Source: Streptomyces sp. NBRC 110028 (GTDB lineage: Bacteria > Actinomycetota > Actinomycetes > Streptomycetales > Streptomycetaceae). From it: 64,000 nucleotides of DNA. The stretch covers positions 1 through 64,000 of the forward strand of contig NZ_BBUZ01000050.1 in assembly GCF_001417735.1 (NCBI RefSeq), given 5' to 3'. The translations under genes and the position numbers were made by a program. The stretch's first letter is position 1. Every line of letters starts with the position of its first letter. Positions 1 through 8,775 of the stretch are shown in pieces. The notes beneath the pieces were generated by a model, which saw only the letters and a list, made by a program, of their open reading frames with translations, made no database searches and was not told the DNA's origin.

Positions 1-33
1 GGGTGACATAATTCCCGGCACCCACAGGCCACA

Positions 34-161
34 CGCAGCAGCACGACAGATCATGATGCCGCCGGGCCCTGCGTAGGTGAAGACCCCGGGGTGAACGTCG
101 AGGGGCTCCGAAGATCCGTGATCAGGCCTCGACCTGCGTGGATGATTTATCGGCACCCGCA
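34..161 (-). mobile_element. Terminal remnant of an IS-B element (5' end only)
   Basis: This stretch is nearly the same as the transposase-start end of the IS-B copies at 8776-10014 and 29627-30728: it carries the first codons of the transposase, the untranslated leader and the terminal repeat ending TTTATCGGCACCCGCA. The rest of the element is missing, being cut off at about position 33, where another IS-like end (CCGGCACCCACAGG, positions 16-29) abuts. It is a dead end-fragment. Confidence 0.75.
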
Positions 162-176
162 ATCTCCACACCGCCT

Positions 177-210
177 CTCACCAGGGCGGATGGGTTTTCC
201 GGCAGGCGCA
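177..210 (-). mobile_element. Terminal remnant of an IS-C element
   Basis: CACCAGGGCGGATG followed by TTTTCCGGCA matches the transposase-start end of IS-C at 22133-22166. Only about 34 bp remain. With the adjoining IS-B end it shows that the first 210 bases are stacked scars of successive insertions rather than coding DNA. Confidence 0.55.
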
Positions 211-278
211 ATGAGCGGACCCTGTCCGGCGCGCGGAGGTATGTGCTCGCGGTGACCTGATTCCTGATAGACCCCTGC

Positions 279-707
279 CTATCCCTGATAGTGCCAAGGA
301 TTAACCAGTTCGACGCCGGTACGGGTCAGGTGTTTGGTGTTGCGGCTTGCGAGGGTCCAGCGGTTGGCCAGGGCTGTGGCGGCGATGAGAGCGTCGAGTG
401 GGTCGATGGGTTGGCCGGTGGACTTCAGGGCCTTGTGGAGGGTGAGGTAGGCGGTCGCCTCTGGTTCGCCGATTGCGGCGATGCGGTGGCGGTACTCGCT
501 CCGTAGCGTGGTCAGGGCTTGGCGGTAGCGGGCTTGGCGGAGTGGATCGGAGGTAGCGGCGACGCCGGCTTCGATCTCGGCCACAGTGACCACGCTGAGG
601 TAGAGGTTCGGGCTGGGCGTGGAGTGGAACCATGCGATGACGTGGGGATCTGGCTTGGGGCGGGTGGTGAGCTCAGCGACGACGTTGGTGTCGAGCAGGT
701 AGATCAT
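279..707 (-). CDS. PIN-domain ribonuclease toxin (VapC/FitB-like)
   Basis: A 142-residue PIN protein, the usual length for VapC toxins, predicted to be a Mg2+-dependent RNase that halts translation. The acidic site is visible: Asp in LLDTNVVAEL near residue 6, Glu in VAEIEAGV near residue 45, and Asp in DALIAATAL near residue 105. Its ATG overlaps the stop of the upstream antitoxin gene by four bases (ATGA, 704-707), the translational coupling typical of such pairs. The FitB-like pattern (IDPLDALIAA) suggests the chromosomal PIN subfamily found with diverse antitoxins. The gene appears intact. Confidence 0.85.
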   Translation of the reverse strand: MIYLLDTNVVAELTTRPKPDPHVIAWFHSTPSPNLYLSVVTVAEIEAGVAATSDPLRQARYRQALTTLRSEYRHRIAAIGEPEATAYLTLHKALKSTGQPIDPLDALIAATALANRWTLASRNTKHLTRTGVELVNPWHYQG

Positions 708-979
708 TCGGGTCCCTGAGCCTCGTCGTACGATCGAGTGCCGAACTCAAGATCTTCGAAGGGGGCCTGCTGGAGGAAGTCTACAAAGCCGTCGTGTGCG
801 GTCGTGGCCCAGCGGGTGAGCATGGCGGGGAGGTCGTCAAGATCAGTCACGGCCAGTTCGGCGTCGAAGTGGGCGACCTGGTCGGCGGGGAGAGCCTCTC
901 TGATGTCACGGATGGTACGAAGTGGATGGGCTGGCTCGGAGGAAGAAGGTCCCACGGGATGGTCATGTGCTGTGCTCAT
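704..979 (-). CDS. Antitoxin partner of the PIN toxin (DUF6247-like)
   Basis: A 91-residue acidic protein beginning MSTAHDHP; this start is preferred over the longer frame because GGGAGG lies six bases upstream. The core (IREALPADQVAHFDAEL, then DLDDLPAMLTRW) resembles small actinobacterial DUF6247-type proteins that accompany PIN toxins; no classical ribbon-helix-helix or AbrB motif is obvious. By position it should bind and neutralise the toxin and perhaps repress the pair. The identification rests mainly on context (upstream order, ATGA overlap). Confidence 0.65.
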   Translation of the reverse strand: MSTAHDHPVGPSSSEPAHPLRTIRDIREALPADQVAHFDAELAVTDLDDLPAMLTRWATTAHDGFVDFLQQAPFEDLEFGTRSYDEAQGPE

Positions 980-1042
980 GGCATCCTCCCAGTTGGTCGC
1001 TGCGCCCCCCAATGATATAGATGACTTCGCCGCTACACGCGC

Positions 1043-1093
1043 CCACACTCTGGTGTGGTTGAACAGTCTGGTACTGCGCTGAATAGCGCAGTA
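1043..1093. promoter_or_regulatory. Two palindromes upstream of the toxin-antitoxin pair
   Basis: CCACAC-TCTG-GTGTGG (1043-1058) and TACTGCGCT-GAAT-AGCGCAGTA (1072-1093) are perfect inverted repeats 65 to 115 bases upstream of the antitoxin start. Antitoxin/toxin complexes usually autorepress through such repeats, so these are operator candidates. The second could instead be a stem-loop ending transcription entering from the scar region. Confidence 0.4.
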
Positions 1094-1154
1094 CGGCTAG
1101 TGATCGGCGTTGCAGGGCTTCTGAGCAGCCTCGATGCGGTGATCGGCGGCATTG

Positions 1155-1199
1155 CTGGGGGTCAAGGGGTCGCAGGTTCAAATCCTGTCGTCCCGACCA
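1155..1199 (+). other. 3' half of tRNA-Pro(GGG); probable attachment-site scar
   Basis: From the anticodon loop CTGGGGG (GGG at positions 34-36) the sequence runs through the 3' anticodon strand TCAAG, a T-arm (GCAGG-TTCAAAT-CCTGT), the acceptor strand CGTCCCG, discriminator A and encoded CCA. No 5' half lies upstream, so this is not a functional tRNA. Integrative elements of actinomycetes use tRNA 3' ends as att sites and leave exactly such a duplicated half at one boundary. A tRNA-type terminator follows at once. No integrase gene lies nearby. Confidence 0.7.
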
Positions 1200-1217
1200 G
1201 CGTTTTCGCAGGTCGGA

Positions 1218-1250
1218 GGCCGTTTCCGCGGGTAGCGGAAGCGGCCTTTG
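1218..1250 (+). terminator. Rho-independent terminator behind the tRNA fragment
   Basis: GGCCGTTTCCGC and GCGGAAGCGGCC form a 12-bp stem with one G-T pair around a short loop, followed by TTTG. It lies just downstream of the tRNA 3' end, as normal for a tRNA gene, so it was probably carried with the attachment site. Confidence 0.65.
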
Positions 1251-1474
1251 TCGTGTCTGGGCTGGGAGCGATGGGGAGCCCTCTGGGAGCCCTCGTGCTC
1301 CCAACTCCCCGCGGTGTCAATCCCGCCCGGTTTGTCCGTCACCCGATCCGGTCGACTTGCCGCGCGGTATGGCGCCACTGTGCACCGTCGTCAACCATAG
1401 GCCGCCAAGGTCACCCCGCCGGTATGGATGTCCTCGCCATCGAGAGGCATAAGAACCCCTTGATGGCTCCCGGA

Positions 1475-2672
1475 CCTGTGCCGTTCAGAAACGCGTCACT
1501 GCTGGTCATGCCGCGTATCTGTACTCATTGATCAGGCCACCGAGGATACGGGTCTGGAGTAGCCGTCCTGGGGTTTTCAAGTCGCTCAGCGGCGCAGTGT
1601 GGTGATCGGCGAGTGGAGGTAGTTGCTCTCGGGCCTGATGCGGTCGATGCCCGTTGTAGTGTCCGGCGTAGGTGCTGAGAACGTGGAGAGCGTGGCGCTC
1701 GCTCCAGAGCAACAGGTGGTCGAGGGCCTCGCGCCGTAGCGTCCCGATAACTCTCTCGCAGTGTGCGTTCATCCGCGGGGACTGCGGGGCGGTCTTGAGG
1801 GTTTTGATGCCCTCAGCTTCGAAAACCGCGTCGAAGGAGTCGGTGTACTTGTCGTCCCGGTCGCGGATCACAAAGCACAACGACTCCAGGCGCACGCCCA
1901 CTTCAAGCGCAAGGTTGCGGGCCTGTTGGGTCGTCCACTGTGCGGTCGGATGCGCGGTTACCCCGGCGATGTGGAGGCGGCGTGTGCCGTGCTCGAGGAA
2001 GATCAGTGCATAGACGCGGCGAAGATCCACCAGATCGATGTGCAGGAAGTCGCAGGAGATGATGGCCTCGGCCTGGGATGTCAGGAACTCACGCCATGTA
2101 GGCCCGCCGCGGCGGGGAGCCGGGTCGACCCCGGCTGCCGTCAAGATCTTCCATACCGTAGACGCGCCGATCCCGTGGCCCAGCCGGGCGAGCTCTCCCT
2201 GGATCCTGCGGCAGCCCCAGCGCGGGTTCTCCCGCGCCAGCCGCAGCACCAACTCCTTCACAACTTCCGCCGTCGCTGGCCGGCCCGGCTTGCTCCGGCA
2301 CGCACTGTAGTCCCATCTGCGTGCAACGAGACGCCGATGCCAGCCGAGCAAGGTCCCCGGTGTCACGCGGAACACCTGCGCCCAGCGACGCCGAGGTATC
2401 AGCGAAGACAACGCCGCGAACCACAACCGGTCCGCCCACTCATACCGCACCGGACTCGAAAGTTGCCTGCGCAGCACCGCGTTCTCATGCCGGAGCACGA
2501 GCAACACAGCGTCTGTGGCCTCCGCCGACGCAGCAGCACCGCTGGGACCGACAGAAGCTTCCGCGTGACCTGATACACCAATGAGACGATCACCTGCACA
2601 TGGTCCCAACGAGCCCGCAGATCCCGCCAGACCGCCTACGACCTGCAGCGACGCATTTCTGAAAGGCACAGG
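1475..2672 (-). mobile_element. IS-A copy 1, rve-type insertion sequence, 1.2 kb
   Basis: Bounded by imperfect inverted repeats: CCTGTGCCGTTCAGAAACGC at 1475 and the complement of GCATTTCTGAAAGGCACAGG ending at 2672 (about 28 bp with a few mismatches, extending to CACTGC/CGCTGC). It contains one transposase gene on the minus strand. No target duplication is apparent. It sits inside an IS5-family gene whose tail continues at 2673. The same terminal repeat recurs at 5856, 15418, 28632/29626 and 54780/55637. Confidence 0.8.
1506..2593 (-). CDS. IS-A transposase (rve/DDE integrase core), frameshifted near N-terminus
   Basis: DDE recombinase that would cut and join the IS-A ends. The catalytic triad is present: Asp in ISCDFLHIDL, Asp in VIRDRDDKY, Glu in AHCERVIGTLRRE; the protein ends GGLINEYRYAA like its relatives. 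The expected start (GTG at 2593, VIVSLVYQVTRKLL) lies in another frame from the rest; the shift is at about 2520-2530, between LLRR and EATDAVLLVLRHENAVLRRQL. An upstream start in the open frame would give only an unrelated leader. It is therefore probably inactive unless the indel is a sequence error. Confidence 0.75.
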
Positions 2673-2847
2673 TGAACTCACCCTCACCGAGCGGACCGAG
2701 AACCGGGCCCTGTCCGCGGCCCGGGCACCTGTCGAACGAGGCATGGCACGGCTGAAGTCCTGGCAGATCTTCCGCAGATCCCGCATCAGCCCCAACCGCA
2801 TGAGCGTCATCACCAAGGCCGTCCTCACCCTGGAGAAGCACCGCTGA
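2673..2847 (+). pseudogene. C-terminal fragment of an IS5-family transposase
   Basis: The frame reading ELTLTERTENRALSAARAPV then ERGMARLKSWQIFRRSR and ending AVLTLEKHR-stop is the characteristic tail of IS5-family (DDE_Tnp_4) transposases, where APVERG-ARLK-W follows the catalytic region. It starts exactly at the IS-A terminus, so IS-A inserted in the IS5 gene and the upstream portion was later lost. Confidence 0.7.
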
Positions 2848-2862
2848 AAACGCTCAGTAACC

Positions 2863-4308
2863 TCAGAGCAAGGCGGCCTGACGGTCCGTTTCCTGCGCGA
2901 CATACCGTAGTGCCTGGTCCAGGTCCTCGGGCCCTACCAAAGGGTTGAGCAGTACGGTGCGCAAAACGGTGTTCCCGCCCACCCGGGTCGTGGACAGCAG
3001 AAGCCGTCCGGACTGGAACAGAGCCTGCTGCACCCGCTCGTGCAAGAGATCCACGTCCTTCTGTGAGAGACCTGGCCGAACCAGCCTGAAACACACGACG
3101 GTGGTGTCCGGCTCCGTGACCAGTTCCACTCCCGGGGTCTTGTGGATGCGTTCGGCAAAGGACATGGTGCGCTCACGCACCCGGCGCAGGATCTGGGTGT
3201 ATCCGGCAGTCCCGAGATGCCGGATGCACATCCACAGCTTCAGCGCTTCGAGCCTGCGCGAGCCTTCCAGCCGCCGGTCGCCGGCGTCTTGATCCGAGTT
3301 TCGCTTGAGCGCGTACTCGGCATGGAAACGCAGCCTGTCGGATTCGTGATCATTTCGCAGGAGCAGGGAACCCACCGCATACGACGCGTACAGCGTTTTG
3401 TGCGGGTCCCAGGAAACGGAATCTGCCTCGCACCAGTCAGACGTGGCAGCCGGATCGGTCAGTGTCAGCATGCCTCCCAGGGCCGCGTCCATGTGACACC
3501 ACGCCCCGTGGCTGCGGGCCGAGGCCAAGAACTCAGGCAGTGGCTCCACCACACCGGCGTTGGCGGTACCCGCAGTGCAGACAAACAGGAACGGATGCAG
3601 ACCCTCACCCGCCAGTTCGTCGGCCAGCCTGCGGACCGCGCCGTCACGCAGCCGGCCGGTCACATCCGTAGGCACCCGGACAATCGTGTCCTGGCCCAGT
3701 CCGGCCAGCGAAGCGGCCTTGTCCAGCGAAACATGAACCTGGTCACTGGCCACGATACGCAGCGCCGTCAGATCCCGGCCCTCTTGCACGGCCCGCTCGC
3801 GAGCCAGGTGCAACGCAAGGAGGTTGCTCATGGTGCCGCCAGAGGTGAGCATGCCGCCCGCACCAGCCCCATACCCGACACGGGCACAGAGCCAGTCCAC
3901 GACCTGCCTTTCCAGCGTGGCAGCAAGCGGTGCTTCCTCGTAGATGAAAGCGCACTGATTCGTGGCACCGATCAACAGGTCCGCAAGCACAGATATACCG
4001 AGCGGCGGCGGGACCATATGCGCCATCGAAAGAGGATGCCGCGTATCTACGGCATGCCGCACGAACGTGTCACGCACCTCAGCGAGAACATCATCCAACT
4101 TTGCACCCTCATCGCCTGACAGTGCCAGGCTGACCGTCCGGGGCGGCGTGAACGGATTTCTCCGCGGCACCTCAGCCTCAACGGACTCCAGCAGTGTGCG
4201 TGACGCCGCCTGGACATCTGGCAGGCCGAAGAGGCCCAAAAGCCAGGGAGCCAGGGGTTCTTCCGGGGGCGCGGTCAGTGCTCCAGCAGCTTCTTGGGTT
4301 ACAGACAT
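2863..4308 (-). CDS. Group II pyridoxal-phosphate amino acid decarboxylase
   Basis: A 481-residue cytosolic PLP enzyme of the glutamate/diaminobutyrate/aromatic amino acid decarboxylase fold. HMDAALGG holds the Asp that pairs with the PLP pyridine nitrogen, and SWDPHKTL the Schiff-base Lys (DPHK); LTSGGTMSNLLAL is the family substrate/cofactor loop. The usual aromatic residue after HK is Thr here, so the substrate cannot be assigned. The start MSVTQEAAG is chosen because GGAGAATC lies directly upstream, shortening the longest frame by 24 codons. It stands alone between IS5 and ISAs1 debris; with the P450 at 6958 it may be a survivor of a lost biosynthetic cluster. Confidence 0.85.
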   Translation of the reverse strand: MSVTQEAAGALTAPPEEPLAPWLLGLFGLPDVQAASRTLLESVEAEVPRRNPFTPPRTVSLALSGDEGAKLDDVLAEVRDTFVRHAVDTRHPLSMAHMVPPPLGISVLADLLIGATNQCAFIYEEAPLAATLERQVVDWLCARVGYGAGAGGMLTSGGTMSNLLALHLARERAVQEGRDLTALRIVASDQVHVSLDKAASLAGLGQDTIVRVPTDVTGRLRDGAVRRLADELAGEGLHPFLFVCTAGTANAGVVEPLPEFLASARSHGAWCHMDAALGGMLTLTDPAATSDWCEADSVSWDPHKTLYASYAVGSLLLRNDHESDRLRFHAEYALKRNSDQDAGDRRLEGSRRLEALKLWMCIRHLGTAGYTQILRRVRERTMSFAERIHKTPGVELVTEPDTTVVCFRLVRPGLSQKDVDLLHERVQQALFQSGRLLLSTTRVGGNTVLRTVLLNPLVGPEDLDQALRYVAQETDRQAALL

Positions 4309-4420
4309 GATTCTCCGTGTGGCCGTGTTTTCTGCACACATGGTCATGGTGCCTTTTCCGGCTGCTTGACCATCCGTCAATGTATCAGGGTCATTGCGTG
4401 TAGTCGATCTGTCTGGTTGA

Positions 4421-5532
4421 TCACCTGATCCCGAGGGCTGTCAGGGGTCGTTGTGGGTCGCGTGCGGTGTGGCGGCAGGCGGCGGCGATGTTGGTGTGGT
4501 CGTCCTGGCGGAACACACTGATCGCGAGGTTGCGGAGGCTTGCCATCACGCGGGGCAGGCTGCCGGTGTGAGTGGTGGAGGCGTCCTCGGCGAAGGTCGT
4601 GTCGCGGACGTGGTGGAGCTGGTTCTCGATCTTCCAATGCCCTCGGATCCAGTCGGCGATCTGTTCGCCGGTGGCGGCTCCGGACGGGAGACTGGTGACG
4701 AAGTAGAGCCGTTCGATCGTGATCTTCTTGCTGGTCAGGTTCATGCGCCAGCGCATCACGCGCAGGGCCTGGCGGGCGCCCGGGTAGTCGAGGTGCCGGA
4801 AGGCGACGGTCTTAGTACTGCAACGGTGCTTGCCGTGACTGCTGACCAGGTCGGTCGTTGGTGTGGTTATGGGTGGGGACCTTGCTGATGTCAGGCTGTG
4901 GGCGAGTGAACTGAACGCTGTGCACGAGCGGTTCGTGCACCGTTTCAACAGGTCGGAGCCGCGTGAGTCGGCACTGGCCTATATGCGGGGACTGATCGCT
5001 CCGCTGCAGCCCTAGTCCCGGCGTGGTCCATCGCGGCCAGCAGCCACACCGCTTTCCCGCCGCCCGCTCGCGATCCGCGCAGCTGCTTCCCGTCGACGGC
5101 CACCGCCCGCCACCGGCGGGATTCCCCGCTCTGCCGGTTATGGGCTCTGGCCTGCAGGAATGTGCAGATCACGTTGTCGAAGGCGTCGCCGTAGAGACGG
5201 CCGAGGAGCCGCATCACCGTGGTGGCGTGCGGGACAGCGACCGATCTGGTGAACGGGTCGACAGTGAACCCGAGGGCGCGTAGGGCCCACGGGGGCGCGT
5301 CAGCGGTCCACTCGGCGATCGCGGTCAGGGACCGGGCGCCGGCCAGAACACCAGCGGCCGCGGCCGCAACGAGCGCCGTCAGCGGGAAGCGCCGGCCACG
5401 ACGGTCACGCGGGTCGGGCAGCCCGGCGAGAAACCGGACAAGGCACACCGCATCGGGCAACGGCTGCGGCGACGGGATACGGGCCAGTTCCTCCAGGCCC
5501 GACGGCATGGGAGAGGATGAGACAGCAGGCAC
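4421..5532 (-). pseudogene. ISAs1-family transposase, internally deleted and frameshifted
   Basis: The N-terminal part (MPAVSSSPMPSGLEELARIP, FLAGLPDPRDRRGRR, AVDGKQLRGSR) is the DDE_Tnp_1-associated region of ISAs1 transposases, and the C-terminal part (VMRWRMNLTSKKITIERLYF, IRGHWKIENQLHHVRD) is its end with catalytic Glu in WKIEN. The middle, normally carrying TADALHTQ and KKNQPTL, is missing; unrelated sequence joins the halves near 4950, where two frames overlap by four bases. The protein cannot be active. Confidence 0.8.
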
Positions 5533-5689
5533 GGTCTTCGGCTGTGGTCACGTGAACTCGACACTCACATGATCAACGAGACCGTGCCTGCACCTGCATC
5601 CGGACCTGCCTGCCATGACCGGCCATCACCGGGCGATCCCACCCAATCCGCAAACACGCAAGGTCCCTGATCCGGCAGCAGCTTCTTCA

Positions 5690-5856
5690 CGAGCAACTCC
5701 GCGTCCTTCGTGGCCTGGCTGCGCAGCAGTACCCGGGGGATGGACAGTAGCTTGCGCACGACCTTGTACACCAGTGAGACGGTCACGCGGACATGCTCTC
5801 AGCCGAGGCCGAATACCTGACGTCACCTGCAGCGACGACTTTTCGAGCCCCACAGG
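5690..5856 (-). mobile_element. IS-A remnant: transposase N-terminus plus terminal repeat
   Basis: Reading from a terminal repeat ending GGGGCTCGAAAAGTCGTCGC (complement, outer base 5856) the fragment encodes MTVSLVYKVVRKLLSIPRVL then LLRSQATKDAELLV, the conserved IS-A transposase start, and then breaks off where ISAs1-associated DNA begins. About 35 codons remain. It truncates the FAD oxidoreductase gene. Confidence 0.7.
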
Positions 5857-6118
5857 TATGGGCTTGGGTGTCGATGTCCGTCACCGTCGCGGTGACGCGA
5901 CGGACGCCGATCGGGCCAAGGACACGGTCCAAGGGCACCCGCTTGCTCTCCGGGTCGTCCTCGTAGAGACGGGGACGCACCACCAGGTCGTCACCGCCGC
6001 TGATCAGGGTCACCTGTAGTTCCTCACCGGCCTTGCCGGACTCACGTGCGGCTCGTACTGCCCCCGCCGCAGCCCACACGCCTGCGAAGCCCCCGCCAAC
6101 CACCAGGACGCTCCTCAT
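5857..6118 (-). pseudogene. NAD(P)/FAD-dependent oxidoreductase (NDH-2-like), truncated by IS-A
   Basis: About 87 N-terminal residues remain. They begin MRSVLVVGGGFAGVWAAAGA, a Rossmann FAD-binding GxGxxG motif, and continue with the second strand LQVTLISGGDD and VRPRLYEDDPE, as in type II NADH dehydrogenases and related disulfide reductase-fold enzymes. The start has a good GAGGGAG ribosome site. The reading frame runs into the IS-A terminus at 5856 after DIDTQAHTCG and has no FAD-completing or NADH domain, so it is not functional. Confidence 0.75.
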
Positions 6119-6715
6119 CGTTTCTCCCTCGTCTGATTGCCCCATGCGCTGGAACCGCACGGCGAGGCACATGCAGAGGGCAGCCGTGTGCAACGTCATC
6201 GAGTCCCACGCAGTCGCCCGCCCTGTCCATTCCATAGGCCCGTCCTGCCATGAGACCGGCACGCCATCCGGCGAAGGCCGTGTTCGGGCACGCAGGTTCC
6301 ACAACCGTTTCGCAGTCATGACCGAGTGCACTGTGAATCTGTGACAGGTGCGGCCGACCGCCTGTTCGCTCCTTGAGGGCTCCCTCGGCGCTCAGGGCCG
6401 GTCAGGGCCGGTCAACCCAAGGATGGTGCCTTGTCGTCGCGTTCGACCACGCGACGCGCGGGCACCTGTCAGGACCAGTCGTTACGGGCCATCAGGCCTC
6501 TTTTTCCTGACTCATGCCGAGCTTCACCTTCCGCCGGGGACAGGCCGGATGAGAGACACGTCACGCCCGACTTCCTGTCACACACAGCCGGTTGTCCCGG
6601 TCATCACTGTGTGTCCCCAACACGGCGAGGAGATCACCGTAGAATCGTGTCCCAACACTTTCGGCCACCCCTTCGGGAGAGAGGTGGTGAAGCACATCAA
6701 CTCGGCAGACAAGGT

Positions 6716-6871
6716 AGGTTCGGACTCAACCCGACCGACGAGGACCAGTTCATCGCCCTGATCTCCCTCATCAATACCCGCAACCGCATCGACGTCATCA
6801 ACCGGCAGCCTGCCGGGGCCTGCCAGCGCGGCCAGGCCGGCTGGAACCAGATCACCCGGAAGCGGCCCTGA
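6716..6871 (+). pseudogene. Possible C-terminal fragment of a carboxymuconolactone decarboxylase/AhpD-like protein
   Basis: The reading NPTDEDQFIALISLINTRNR followed by IDVINRQPAG resembles the last helix of AhpD/CMD-family proteins (ALINxWNR-I). No upstream portion with the CxxC motif is found in frame, so if correct this is a gene tail. The rest of 6119-6957 shows no gene that can be defended; the other frames lack recognisable motifs. Confidence 0.3.
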
Positions 6872-6957
6872 GCCCGCCATTCCGCATCAGCCAGCGCGGG
6901 CGAGCGTGCTCATTAGGCCCCCTCCACCTCGCTACCACGGCCTGAAGGAGAAGACAC

Positions 6958-8187
6958 ATGTCTCTGCCCCTCCCGTTCGTCATCGATCCCAACGGTGCCG
7001 ACCGGCACGCGGAATACCAGGCTCTGCGGGCTCGTGGTCCGGCCACCCGCGTGGACATACTCGGCCTGTCCGCCTGGGCGGTCAGTGACCCTGCCCTCCT
7101 CAAGACCCTGCTCACCAGCCCCGATGTCTCCAAGGACGGCCGCGCTCACTACCCAGCTTTCGAGGAGACGACCAAAACGTGGCCGCTCGCCTTGTGGATC
7201 GAGGTGCAGAGCATGCTCACGGCGTACGGCGCGGACCACCGCAGGTTACGGCGGATGGTCTCCCCCGCCTTCAGCGCACGTCGCATCGCCAAGCTGAAGC
7301 CGACCATAGAGGCCATGGTCACCGAACTGATCGACGACCTTGCCTCGGTGCCCGCCGGCCAGGCGGTAGATCTGCGCGAGCGACTGGCCTACCCGCTGCC
7401 CATCAACGTGATGGTCCACCTGATGGGCGTGCCGGAAGACCAGCGGGGCGATTTCCGACAGCTCGTCGACAACGTCTTCGACAGTACGCTCACGGCTGAG
7501 CAGGCCCAGGCCAATACCGCGCGTCTTTTCGAGAGTACCGACCAGTTGATCGCCACCAAGCGCAGCAACCCCGGTGACGACATGACCTCTTTCCTCATCG
7601 CGGCCCGCGACGAGGAATCGGACGGCTCGGGCTTCACCGATGTGGAACTGCGCGACACGCTGATTCTCATGATCAACGCCGGGTACGAAACGACCGTCAA
7701 CGTCATCGACCAGGCCGTCTTCGCCTTGCTGACCTCGCCCGGCCAGCTTCACCTCGTCCGCACCGGCCAAGCCACCTGGGATGACGTGGTGGAGGAGACC
7801 CTGCGCATCGAGCCCGCCATCAAGTACTTCCCGATGCGCTTCGCCGTGACCGACGTAGACCTGCCCGACGGGCAGACCATCTCCGCGGGGGACCCCATCC
7901 TCGCCGCGTACGCCGCCGCCAACCGTCACCCGGAGTGGCACGGGCCCGACGCCGACACCTTCGACGCCACCCGCAAGGTCAAGGACCACCTGGCGTTCGG
8001 CCACGGCGTGCACTTCTGCCTCGGCGCTCCCCTGGCCCGTCTCGAAGTCGCAGAAGCCCTGCGACAGCTCTTCGAGCGTTTCCCGACCATGTCGCTCGCG
8101 GTACCGGCCGACGGTTTGCGTCCGATACCCACCCTCATCAGCAACGGTCACCAGGAACTCCCCGTGAAGCTGCGCGCCGTCGCCTAG
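6958..8187 (+). CDS. Cytochrome P450 (CYP107-like)
   Basis: A 409-residue soluble bacterial P450. The I-helix oxygen-binding motif is AGYETT (about residue 241), the K-helix ExxR is EETLR (about 279), and the haem-ligand loop FGHGVHFCLG (about 345) gives the proximal Cys. Length and sequence style fit actinomycete CYP107/CYP105 tailoring enzymes, which hydroxylate polyketides, macrolides or xenobiotics with electrons from a ferredoxin. Ribosome site AAGGAG lies eight bases before ATG. No ferredoxin or biosynthetic partner is adjacent; the nearest metabolic gene is the PLP decarboxylase at 2863. The substrate is unknown. Confidence 0.92.
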   Translation: MSLPLPFVIDPNGADRHAEYQALRARGPATRVDILGLSAWAVSDPALLKTLLTSPDVSKDGRAHYPAFEETTKTWPLALWIEVQSMLTAYGADHRRLRRMVSPAFSARRIAKLKPTIEAMVTELIDDLASVPAGQAVDLRERLAYPLPINVMVHLMGVPEDQRGDFRQLVDNVFDSTLTAEQAQANTARLFESTDQLIATKRSNPGDDMTSFLIAARDEESDGSGFTDVELRDTLILMINAGYETTVNVIDQAVFALLTSPGQLHLVRTGQATWDDVVEETLRIEPAIKYFPMRFAVTDVDLPDGQTISAGDPILAAYAAANRHPEWHGPDADTFDATRKVKDHLAFGHGVHFCLGAPLARLEVAEALRQLFERFPTMSLAVPADGLRPIPTLISNGHQELPVKLRAVA

Positions 8188-8275
8188 TGAGCCGGTCGTG
8201 CGTGAGTGGTGCTCTGTTTCAGATCATGGGTCTGGGTGGTGACAGGGCCTGGTGGTGTGCGGTCTGCTGGTCGGT

Positions 8276-8775
8276 ATGGGGGACAGCAGGCTGGAGCCGC
8301 TGGTGTTGTCCGAGGCCGAGCGGCTGACATTGCAGGGGTGGGCCAAGCGCCGGACGACCGCGCAGGGTCTGGCGAAGCGGGCGCGGATCGTGCTGATGTG
8401 CGCCCAGGGACTGGGTAATACCGCGGTGGCGGCCCGCCTGGACACCGATCGGGGGACAGTGCGCCGCTGGCGGACCAGATTCCTGCGGGACTGCCTCGAC
8501 GGGCTGTCCGACGATCCGCGCCCGGGGGTGCCGCGCACCATCACCGACGCCCAGGTGGAGGAGGTGGTGGTGCGCACCCTGGAGGAGACACCCGAGGGGG
8601 CCACGCACTGGTCGAAGCGGGAACTGGCCAGGCGGGTGGGTATCTCGCCCACGAGCGTGCTGCGCATCTGGCACGCGTTCGGCCTGCAGCCCTGGCGGAC
8701 GGAGACCTTCAAGATTTCCCCGGACCCACTGCTGATCGACAAGGTCCGCGACGTGGTGGGCCTGTATCTGGCGCC
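8276..8775 (+). pseudogene. IS630-family transposase, N-terminal part, truncated by IS-B
   Basis: Encodes the helix-turn-helix half of an IS630 transposase: LSEAERLTLQGWAKRRTTAQ, RARIVLMCAQG, AARLDTDRGTVRRWRTRF, then WSKRELARRVGISPTSV and the start of the linker before the DDE domain (KVRDVVGLYL). The normal continuation to the VDEKSQ catalytic motif is replaced by the IS-B terminus at 8776; nothing resembling the second half is found beyond 10014. Confidence 0.8.

Noticed and set aside
963-1304. 113-residue frame containing GRQDLNLRPLDPQ
   Set aside because: This peptide is the reverse translation of a tRNA 3' end and is a known annotation artefact; it overlaps the tRNA-Pro fragment.
6348-6880. 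Overlapping frames of 100-146 residues between the FAD fragment and the P450
   Set aside because: Apart from the short CMD-like tail, they have no recognisable motif, no ribosome site and oppose each other; treated as non-coding.
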